Assembly: GCA_026395935.1 (NCBI GenBank)
Contig: JAPLXT010000127.1
Location: 1-10,748 of the forward strand
Length of the DNA stretch: 10,748 nt
From: Candidatus Nomurabacteria bacterium
GTDB lineage: Bacteria > Patescibacteriota > Minisyncoccia > Phycocordibacterales > UBA9973
Direction of reading: 5' to 3'
In this document: positions 1 to 5,348 of the stretch, in pieces
Layout: every line of letters begins with the position of its first letter
How positions within the stretch are numbered: position 1 is the first letter of the stretch
The notes under the pieces: generated by a model
The model's input: the letters and a program-made list of their open reading frames with translations, nothing else
Databases searched by the model: none
What the model was told of the DNA's origin: nothing
Made by a program: the position numbers and the translations under genes

Positions 1-60
1 CGGTTAGGACGTATCCTTCTCAAGGATAAAATCAGAGTCCGATTCTCTGTAAGGTCACAA
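1..60 (+). tRNA. tRNA-Glu(CTC), 5' end cut by the window edge
   Basis: The end of the D-arm (GGTTAGGAC), a complete anticodon arm, a 4-nt variable loop, a T-arm and the 3' acceptor strand are visible. The anticodon stem is TATCC (12-16) with GGATA (24-28), and the loop TTCTCAA places anticodon CTC at 19-21, which reads the Glu codon GAG. The T-stem CAGAG (33-37) pairs perfectly with CTCTG (45-49). The acceptor strand TAAGGTC is at 50-56 and the discriminator A at 57. The next bases are CAA, so CCA is not encoded and must be added after transcription. The D-arm pattern GGTTAGGAC is typical of bacterial tRNA-Glu. The T-loop reads TCCGATT, with C where T55 (pseudouridine) is expected. The 5' acceptor strand lies outside the window, so its pairing cannot be checked. 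Confidence 0.88.
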
Positions 61-65
61 ATAAA

Positions 66-94
66 AAAGCCTCTCAGTTCCCCGAGAGCGCTTT
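66..94. terminator. Bidirectional intrinsic terminator between tRNA-Glu and a small ORF
   Basis: AAAGC (66-70) plus CTCTC (71-75) pairs with GAGAG (84-88) plus GCTTT (90-94). C89 is bulged and the loop is 8 nt (76-83). On the minus strand the hairpin is followed by six T residues (68-63), a good terminator for the small ORF at 298-134. On the plus strand it lies 9 nt after the tRNA and has only a short T-tract. It sits between convergent units, which fits a shared terminator. Confidence 0.65.
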
Positions 95-133
95 GATAAT
101 TTATGCCAATTAAGGCAATGCTTTAATAGAAAC

Positions 134-298
134 CTATTCTGATTCTATTATTATTTTTCTAATTTCATTATCTGGAATTCCCTTAGAAGCTAAATACTCT
201 TCAGCACTTAGTTGTTCTTCTTGTATTCCTGACTCTAATCTTGTTGAAGGATCTACTGCTACCATATAAAGATAGCCATTAATTCTTTTGGTTTCCAT
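134..298 (-). CDS. Unidentified 54-aa protein
   Basis: This ORF runs from ATG (298-296) to TAG (136-134). The product begins METKRINGYLYMVAVDPS and ends IRKIIIESE. It is acidic toward the C-terminus, has no membrane segment or signal peptide and no cysteine. The middle (LSAEEYLASKGIPDNEIRKIII) reads like a short helix-turn-helix-type helical region, but I recognise no family. The sequence looks like protein rather than noise: it has a mixed hydrophobic pattern and is not simply AT-driven Lys/Asn/Ile runs. The ORF lies between two good terminators (359-390 upstream and 66-94 downstream), so it would be its own transcription unit with a promoter in the very AT-rich 299-358. No Shine-Dalgarno sequence is visible, which is normal for this window. 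A chance ORF cannot be excluded. Confidence 0.5.
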   Translation of the reverse strand: METKRINGYLYMVAVDPSTRLESGIQEEQLSAEEYLASKGIPDNEIRKIIIESE

Positions 299-358
299 AA
301 TTAATTGATTAAAAAAAATTAAAAATTTATTTATATTTATATTTGAAAGAACTAAATT

Positions 359-390
359 AAAAACCAGCTTTCGTTTGAAAGCTGGTTTTT
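359..390. terminator. Perfect 14-bp bidirectional terminator ending the dcw operon
   Basis: AAAAACCAGCTTTC (359-372) is the exact reverse complement of GAAAGCTGGTTTTT (377-390), with a 4-nt GTTT loop. The GC-containing core flanked by A5 and T5 gives a U-tract on either strand. It lies about 160 nt downstream of the murF stop on the minus strand and is the first strong hairpin after that operon. Confidence 0.85.
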
Positions 391-549
391 AATAAAAAAT
401 TAGTTTAGAGAATTTATTAACAAAAATCAACCTTCAAATTGAAAGTATAGAAATAGAAACTTCCCCAGAAGCTCTTATTTAAATTTTGATTTTTGATAAT
501 ACCTACCATATTCATATATTTACATTTTTAGCCAATAAAGTCAAACAAT
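391..549. other. Operon 3' trailer with a long-range inverted repeat
   Basis: This stretch lies between the murF stop and the terminator and has no convincing gene. It contains a perfect 10-bp inverted repeat, CAAAAATCAA at 421-430 and TTGATTTTTG at 486-495. The 55-nt interior can form two small hairpins, one around CTTCAAATTGAAAG and one around CTTCCCCAGAAG. As minus-strand RNA this could fold as a closed three-way junction in the 3' UTR. The only ORF is a 32-codon one (515-417), which I do not accept. Confidence 0.4.
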
Positions 550-1854
550 CTATCGATTCTTCCACTCACGCTCCTGTCTACACAAAAGCTTATTCTTAAG
601 CTCTGGATGAGCCATTATGGCCTCTACAGCGCGCTCTAATCGTACTCCTTGGGAACCTTTCACCAAGACCAAATCCCCTTTCTCTACCACTCCTACCAAG
701 AATTTAGCCGCTGTTTTAGATGAATCAAAACTATACAAATTTTTAATATTAAATCCACTCTCAAGTGCACCATCAGCAATAAATTTTGCTCTTGGTCCAA
801 CGAGGATTAACATGTCTGCAATATGAGCTACCTTCTCGCCAAGTATATGGTGTTCTTCTTCTGTAAACTTTCCCAATTCTAGCATGTCCCCTAGTACGGC
901 AATTTTTCTTTTACTTTTCATTTCTTTCAAAACCTCTATGGCCGCCATAGCCGCTACGGGTGAAGAATTGTAAGTATCATCTATAATAGTAGAATTATTT
1001 ACACCTTCGATTAAAGAAAGTCTTCCAGGAGGAGTATTATATTCACTTATATAACCAATAGACAACAGTAAATCACAATCAAGCTCCATCGCGCAAGCAA
1101 GTGCTGCTAAAACTGAATCAATATAATGCATTCCTATTATATTAGGTAGTATTATTGGGAAAGTATGTCCATCGTGCTCAAGCTTGAAGCTTATACCATG
1201 AGTAATTTCATCTCCTTTTGTGTCTGTTGTATTTATATAGGAAACGTAAGTTGCTTTATAAGTCGCATTATTATTTGTACCATAAGACACAGTACGACGA
1301 TTCGCTTTAGTATGAATCGCATAAACTTTCTCGTCGTCGTGATTTAGAATAAGTAACCCATCTTTTTTTAATGCAAAAGCTAAAGCACTTTTCTCCTCAA
1401 CAATTTTATCTACACTGTCAAAGAATTCTACATGTACAGGTTTATCTGGGAAGCGAGTAATGACGACAATATCAGGCGCAAGCCACGGAGCAACATTCTT
1501 CTTTATATCTCCTGGTTTCCCTACACCAACTTCTAGAATCAAATATTCTGGATAAGATTTTTTAAATATAATCAACGAAAAGCCAAATATTATATTCTCA
1601 ATCCATATGGCAGGATTACTCCAACCATTGGGCACTCCCAAAATAGTAAGAGGCAAACCTATCTCACTATTAAAACTCTTCTCACTTTTTCTGACTGTCT
1701 TAAATTTAGAGAGCACAGTAAAGATCGCGTCCTTCGTAGAAGTCTTCCCTACTGAGCCTGTAATAGCAATAATCTTCGGTTTATACTTTTTAAGAACAAT
1801 TCTAGCTTGCCAAGTGAGTATACTGACTATTATTTTTTTGAATAAATTTTTCAT
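550..1854 (-). CDS. murF: MurF-type Mur ligase (UDP-MurNAc-tripeptide--D-Ala-D-Ala ligase), N-terminally reduced
   Basis: MurF adds D-Ala-D-Ala to UDP-MurNAc-tripeptide in an ATP-dependent step, the last cytoplasmic step in making the pentapeptide precursor. The 434-aa product carries the ATP loop GSVGKTST (33-40) and FNSEIGLPLT (61-70), a region matching the family GxHNxxN motif as GMHYIDSVLAALA (241-253), DDTYNSSP (292-299), LGDMLELG (321-328) and VKGSQGVRLE (398-407). The last three are characteristic of MurF rather than MurC, MurD or MurE. The P-loop normally lies about 100 residues into MurF. Here only about 30 residues precede it, and they form a basic, partly hydrophobic helix (KKIIVSILTWQARIVL) in place of the tripeptide-binding domain. 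The length is kept near normal by a somewhat larger central domain. The ATG is 1 nt after the ftsI stop, and the gene is the last of the operon. Ligase identity is firm; the precise substrate is inferred. Confidence 0.9.
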   Translation of the reverse strand: MKNLFKKIIVSILTWQARIVLKKYKPKIIAITGSVGKTSTKDAIFTVLSKFKTVRKSEKSFNSEIGLPLTILGVPNGWSNPAIWIENIIFGFSLIIFKKSYPEYLILEVGVGKPGDIKKNVAPWLAPDIVVITRFPDKPVHVEFFDSVDKIVEEKSALAFALKKDGLLILNHDDEKVYAIHTKANRRTVSYGTNNNATYKATYVSYINTTDTKGDEITHGISFKLEHDGHTFPIILPNIIGMHYIDSVLAALACAMELDCDLLLSIGYISEYNTPPGRLSLIEGVNNSTIIDDTYNSSPVAAMAAIEVLKEMKSKRKIAVLGDMLELGKFTEEEHHILGEKVAHIADMLILVGPRAKFIADGALESGFNIKNLYSFDSSKTAAKFLVGVVEKGDLVLVKGSQGVRLERAVEAIMAHPELKNKLLCRQEREWKNR

Positions 1855-1855
1855 T

Positions 1856-3565
1856 TTAGCGATCTGGTGGTACGTTATAATAATTTAATAAAAACTTTGT
1901 TATGTTCATGAATGGTGGAATCAAACTCTGCGATGCATACTGTACTCCCTTAGGATTCTTTAAAAAGAGAAATACTAGGAACTGCGGATCATAAGCTGGA
2001 AAGTATCCAAAGAATGAGTGTGTATGGCGATCAGTATAGTATCCCTTACCATTCTCCATGGCTACTTGAGCAGTTCCTGTTTTTGCAGCTACAGTATAAT
2101 GTTCAAATTTGTGTGCACCACTATCATATGCTTCAAAAACATGTGCCAACATCCTAGAAATAGTTACCGACGTCTCCTTTTTTATTATGAGCGAAGACGT
2201 TACTCCATAGTCCTTATTTTCATAAGTCCCATCATCATACCTAATCTGTTTGACTAAATGGGGCGTTACCATATTACCACCATTAGCTATTATTGAGAAG
2301 GCTCGTACTGCTTCAATAGGAGTAAGGGCTATACCTTGTCCAAACGAAGCATTGGCATATTCTATATTCCTTGGGCTATCTAAATTTTTAATTAATCCAC
2401 TTGTCTCATTTGGTAGGTCTATGCCGGTCTTCTCTCCTATCCCATAAGACTTCATGTATGTGCGGAATTTATCATGACCTAGTTTACTCTCAGTGAAAAC
2501 CATTCCTGTATTTAATGACTGATCTAGTACCGACTGCATAGAGACAGTGCCTCGTCCTTTTTTATCAAAGTTATAAATATCTTTTTTATCAACGGTTACG
2601 ACACCTTTATCAAGGTAAGTCGTCTCTGGTGTAACAGCCCCAGCGTCCAATGCTGCAGACATTACAAGCGGTTTTATAACTGAGCCGAATTCTAAAACAT
2701 CTTCAACCATTATATTTCTATATACACTTGGATCTTCTACTTCCCCAAATTTATTTAAATCAAAATAAGGCATTCCTGCTATCGCATATATTTCCCCTGT
2801 TTGTGGATTGATAACTATTCCACCAGCAATATCTGCATCCCATTTTGAAAATGCACCTTTCAACTCAGATTCTAATGTATCTTGTACAGCAGGTTCTATT
2901 GTAGTTACTATATCACCTTGTTCTTTTACATTTAAAACTGAATTTTTAATATTTGAAAATACTTCTGCAAAAAAATTCACATAAGTATCATTTTGAGGTT
3001 TTGATAAGATATCATTATAAAAACGCTCAAGACCATATTGCCCTACTTTATCATCCCCTTTATAAGCTAGAAATCCGAGTGTATGCGAAGCCAGAGTCTC
3101 GCCTGGATAAAATCTCCAGTTATCTTTATATATAGAAACTCCAGGAAGTTTTAAATTATCTATTTCTGTTACTTGCTCTTTAGTTAAGTGATATGCAACT
3201 TCTTCATATGGATCAGTTTTTTTATTGGCTTTTAATATAAAAGTGTCATGATCCATTTCCATATATGGGTCGAGAGCTTGATAAGTCATTTCTGCATCAA
3301 CTATATTCTTTGCATTAATTGCAATCTTAAATCCAGATGAGACAGTTGCTCCGGCAACTAGTGAGCCATCCTTCTTAGTAAAAAAGATTGATCCACGATC
3401 AAAAATATTACTGGTGGGAGTAGAATACTGCCTATCAGCTTTGTCTATATATAAATTTTTATGAACTATTTGAACTAAAAAAAGTTTCCCTATTAATATA
3501 CTAGCAAAACAAAAAATACAAATTGATACTATTATTATTCGAGAATGAAACGATGAGAGGTTCAT
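1856..3565 (-). CDS. ftsI: Division-specific class B penicillin-binding protein (FtsI/PBP3 transpeptidase)
   Basis: FtsI cross-links septal peptidoglycan. The 569-aa product has a short cytoplasmic tail, one membrane anchor (about 9-31), an N-terminal pedestal domain with GQYGLERFY (175-183), and a C-terminal transpeptidase domain. All three active-site motifs are present: S295-V-I-K298 in EFGSVIKP, S350-L-N352 in DQSLNTG, and K495-T-G-T-A499. The SLN and KTGTA forms favour FtsI over the elongation PBP2, which in this window has SSD and KSGTA. The C-terminus ends at the transpeptidase fold with no PASTA domains. The ATG shares one base with the ftsL-like stop (TAATG), indicating translational coupling, and the stop is 1 nt before murF. 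Its position directly after mraZ-rsmH-ftsL is the classic dcw order. Confidence 0.95.
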   Translation of the reverse strand: MNLSSFHSRIIIVSICIFCFASILIGKLFLVQIVHKNLYIDKADRQYSTPTSNIFDRGSIFFTKKDGSLVAGATVSSGFKIAINAKNIVDAEMTYQALDPYMEMDHDTFILKANKKTDPYEEVAYHLTKEQVTEIDNLKLPGVSIYKDNWRFYPGETLASHTLGFLAYKGDDKVGQYGLERFYNDILSKPQNDTYVNFFAEVFSNIKNSVLNVKEQGDIVTTIEPAVQDTLESELKGAFSKWDADIAGGIVINPQTGEIYAIAGMPYFDLNKFGEVEDPSVYRNIMVEDVLEFGSVIKPLVMSAALDAGAVTPETTYLDKGVVTVDKKDIYNFDKKGRGTVSMQSVLDQSLNTGMVFTESKLGHDKFRTYMKSYGIGEKTGIDLPNETSGLIKNLDSPRNIEYANASFGQGIALTPIEAVRAFSIIANGGNMVTPHLVKQIRYDDGTYENKDYGVTSSLIIKKETSVTISRMLAHVFEAYDSGAHKFEHYTVAAKTGTAQVAMENGKGYYTDRHTHSFFGYFPAYDPQFLVFLFLKNPKGVQYASQSLIPPFMNITKFLLNYYNVPPDR

Positions 3566-3888
3566 TAGCGTATAGCAACATGAGTAATAGATCTAGTAGC
3601 AAAAATGTTTGATTTTGTATCTACGAAGCCTAACGATTCTGCTCGTGTTTTATTCACTTCATTTATGTTACTTAAATAAGTTAATTCTAAATTACTTATA
3701 TTACTACCTAGGATTCTCTCAGTATTCTCAAGTGATTTACGAGCAATAACATTAAAAGTAATAGATCCTATAATATATATATAAACAATAAAAAATGATA
3801 GAAGAGAGCCCAAAAGTATATTAAACAAAACTCTCTGTGTTTTTGTATTTGCTACTATATCATTTGCTATTGCTTTTGTTTTGCTCAT
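3565..3888 (-). CDS. ftsL: FtsL-like bitopic cell-division protein
   Basis: This 107-aa protein has a short basic cytoplasmic end, one strong membrane helix (about 21-45) and an extracytoplasmic segment (about 47-82) with heptad-like spacing that could form a coiled coil. The tail carries AESLGFVDTKSN, which resembles the A-x-x-LGM type end of FtsL proteins. FtsL binds FtsB/DivIC and activates FtsI-FtsW at the septum. Sequence identity to known FtsL is too weak to prove by eye. The call rests on topology, size and position between rsmH and ftsI, where ftsL always lies in dcw clusters. It starts 13 nt after rsmH and its stop overlaps the ftsI ATG by one base. The alternative is another short divisome protein of the FtsB/DivIC type. 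Confidence 0.75.
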   Translation of the reverse strand: MSKTKAIANDIVANTKTQRVLFNILLGSLLSFFIVYIYIIGSITFNVIARKSLENTERILGSNISNLELTYLSNINEVNKTRAESLGFVDTKSNIFATRSITHVAIR

Positions 3889-3901
3889 ATTTTGTTTTAT
3901 A

Positions 3902-4795
3902 TTATATTTTTTCTAATAATCTTAATTTGGCACTGCGTGAACGAGGGTTTGATCTTAATTCTTCTGCTGTCGGTATTATTGGCTTTTTGTTTATAATTTT
4001 CGCTAATCCTTTTTCTTTCAACCCTACAAAGGCTCTTTTTACAATTCTATCTTCTAAGCTATGGAAGCTGATGATTGACATATGCCCTCCTTTCTTTAAA
4101 CAATTAAACCCTTTATCTAAAACTTCCTCTAAATTTGAAAGCTCACTATTTGTAGCTATGCGTAATGCTTGGAAGGTACGTGTGGCTGGGTGAATTCGTA
4201 AACCTTTATAATATCCTCCAACTGCATCCTGTATAATCTTTACTAAATCAAACGTGGTTTCAATCTCTTTTTCTTTTCTACTCTCAACTATCTTCTTAGC
4301 TATCTTTCGTGAATATTTTTCTTCGCCAAAACCATAAATGATATCCGCTATATTCTCCTCATCCCAAGTATTTACTATTTCTTTGGCTGTTAGATCTTCT
4401 TCAGTTGGTTCTTTCTTCATAGTCATCAAAAGTGGTTCATCTTTCAAGAATGAGAATCCCCTTCCTGCGACTTCTAATTGGAAAGAACTAATACCAAGAT
4501 CAAGCAATATTCCATCTACATTTTCGATTTTCAAATCTGTTAGAACTTTATCAATGTCTTGGAATCCACTATTTGCAAAAACAAAATCGGAAGGCGTATC
4601 ACCTATTAGAATTTCAGTTCTACTTTTTGCATCTATATCAAGGTCAAGACCAATGATTTTGATACTATCGTTGTAGCGTTTGATCATTTCAAAGGTATGC
4701 CCTCCACCACCTAAAGTTCCATCTACTACGATGTCTCCTTTTTTGATAGCAAGACCATCTATAGATTCATCTCTCAGTACTGGTATATGTGTCAT
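3902..4795 (-). CDS. rsmH: 16S rRNA m4C1402 methyltransferase RsmH (MraW)
   Basis: RsmH transfers a methyl group from S-adenosylmethionine to N4 of C1402 in the ribosomal P site. The 297-aa product is full length. It carries the SAM-binding loop VDGTLGGGGH (24-33), the acidic GLDLD (49-53), DLGISSFQLE (99-108), RGFSF (112-116), EEKYSRKIAKKI (158-169), the signature HPATRTFQALRIATN (202-216), SFHSLEDRIVK (243-253) and the C-terminal NPRSRSAKLR (283-292). Together these identify the family without ambiguity. The usual D-x-R-M stretch after RGFSF reads LLMTM here, a mild divergence. The ATG is 1 nt after the mraZ stop, so the two are co-transcribed and probably coupled, as in most bacteria. Confidence 0.97.
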   Translation of the reverse strand: MTHIPVLRDESIDGLAIKKGDIVVDGTLGGGGHTFEMIKRYNDSIKIIGLDLDIDAKSRTEILIGDTPSDFVFANSGFQDIDKVLTDLKIENVDGILLDLGISSFQLEVAGRGFSFLKDEPLLMTMKKEPTEEDLTAKEIVNTWDEENIADIIYGFGEEKYSRKIAKKIVESRKEKEIETTFDLVKIIQDAVGGYYKGLRIHPATRTFQALRIATNSELSNLEEVLDKGFNCLKKGGHMSIISFHSLEDRIVKRAFVGLKEKGLAKIINKKPIIPTAEELRSNPRSRSAKLRLLEKI

Positions 4796-4796
4796 A

Positions 4797-5231
4797 TTAA
4801 AGAACTCCTATCTGCCCTAATTTATCAGCGAGGGCATCAGCCTGTGTCTCAACAACTTTTTTGTAATCGTTCCAAGCTTTCTCGTTCCAGATTTCTGCAC
4901 GATTCTGCACGCCGATAACAACCACCTTGGTTGCAAGATTGGATCGTATTTTTAAATTTTCCGGGATTAGTATTCGGCCATTGGCATCTACATCTACGAT
5001 GACAGCTTGACCAAACATAAATCTCGAGAAACTTCTATTATCTGTTGTAAGCATGGACGAGTCGGACAATTTGGCAGAAACTTTTTGCCATTCTTTCGTC
5101 GTGAAAATTGAAAGACAATTATCAAGTCCTGGAGCAACAACAATACTCTTCCCCATCTCCTTTCGGAATTTAACAGGTAATGACATTCTGTTTTTATCAT
5201 CTAATGTGTGTGTATATTCTCCTATGAGCAT
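4797..5231 (-). CDS. mraZ: Transcriptional regulator MraZ
   Basis: MraZ is a ring-forming DNA-binding protein with two SpoVT/AbrB-type domains; it autoregulates the dcw operon and coats the nucleoid. The 144-aa product shows the two expected repeats: GEYTHTLDDKNRMSLPVKFR (4-23) and FGQAVIVDVDANGRILIP (73-90), each with a D-x-x-x-R basic motif (D12-R15; the second at D82-R86). I chose ATG at 5231 because family members begin M-x-x-GEY-x-HTLD. A TTG six codons upstream (5249) would add MSHKFI, which has no counterpart. No Shine-Dalgarno sequence precedes either start, but a small hairpin (CTTGT/ACAAG, 5238-5250) lies just upstream. The gene heads the operon, behind a promoter studded with GTGG repeats that match known MraZ boxes. 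Confidence 0.95.
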   Translation of the reverse strand: MLIGEYTHTLDDKNRMSLPVKFRKEMGKSIVVAPGLDNCLSIFTTKEWQKVSAKLSDSSMLTTDNRSFSRFMFGQAVIVDVDANGRILIPENLKIRSNLATKVVVIGVQNRAEIWNEKAWNDYKKVVETQADALADKLGQIGVL

Positions 5232-5264
5232 AATAAACTTGTGAGACAAGATTAAAAACTAATT

Positions 5265-5331
5265 TACCACTTCATCCCACTTGCTTCTATTATAAACCAC
5301 TCCATCCCACAATGCAATACCCTAACCCCAC
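5265..5331 (-). promoter_or_regulatory. MraZ operator array (GTGG boxes in 10-bp phase)
   Basis: On the minus strand the 15-mer GTGGGATGGAGTGGT (5310-5296) is repeated as GTGGGATGAAGTGGT (5280-5266) with one mismatch and an offset of exactly 30 bp. Each copy holds two GTGG half-sites 10 bp apart. A further GTGGGG starts at 5331. Half-site starts are therefore at 5331, 5310, 5300, 5280 and 5270, all near multiples of one helical turn. Known MraZ boxes are TGGG-type direct repeats with 10-bp period in E. coli and AAAGTG-type repeats in Mollicutes. The match in motif, period and position upstream of mraZ makes these its own operators (inference). Confidence 0.88.
5289..5317 (-). promoter_or_regulatory. 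Promoter of the mraZ (dcw) operon
   Basis: A perfect -10 box TATAAT (5294-5289) lies 17 bp from a weak -35 box TTGCAT (5317-5312), both on the minus strand. The predicted start is near 5282, giving a leader of about 50 nt before the mraZ ATG. One MraZ repeat fills the spacer between the two boxes and another lies at and just after the start, so bound MraZ should block polymerase. The weak -35 suggests the promoter is tuned for regulation. Confidence 0.75.
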
Positions 5332-5337
5332 TTTACC

Positions 5338-5346
5338 TGTGGATAA
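5338..5346 (-). promoter_or_regulatory. Perfect DnaA box upstream of the mraZ promoter
   Basis: The minus strand reads TTATCCACA, the exact consensus DnaA 9-mer. It lies 20 bp upstream of the -35 box of the mraZ promoter and directly next to the first GTGGGG box. It is a single box, not a cluster, so it is a regulatory candidate rather than an origin. Confidence 0.6.
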
Positions 5347-5348
5347 CT

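Noticed and set aside
417..515. 32-codon minus-strand ORF between murF and its terminator
   Set aside because: It is very short, composed mostly of AT-driven residues, and coincides with the inverted repeat; better read as 3' UTR.
1406..1414. DnaA-box-like TTATCTACA
   Set aside because: It has one mismatch at a key position and lies inside murF coding sequence, away from any promoter.
1607..1888. 93-codon plus-strand ORF opposite the murF start
   Set aside because: It is antisense to the conserved MurF ATP loop and the ftsI end; no independent support.
3837..4193. 118-codon plus-strand ORF across ftsL and rsmH
   Set aside because: It is antisense to well-identified genes, low in complexity, and has no family motif.
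5232..5249. TTG start extending MraZ by six residues
   Set aside because: Family members start at M-x-x-GEY; the extension has no matching residues and no ribosome binding site.
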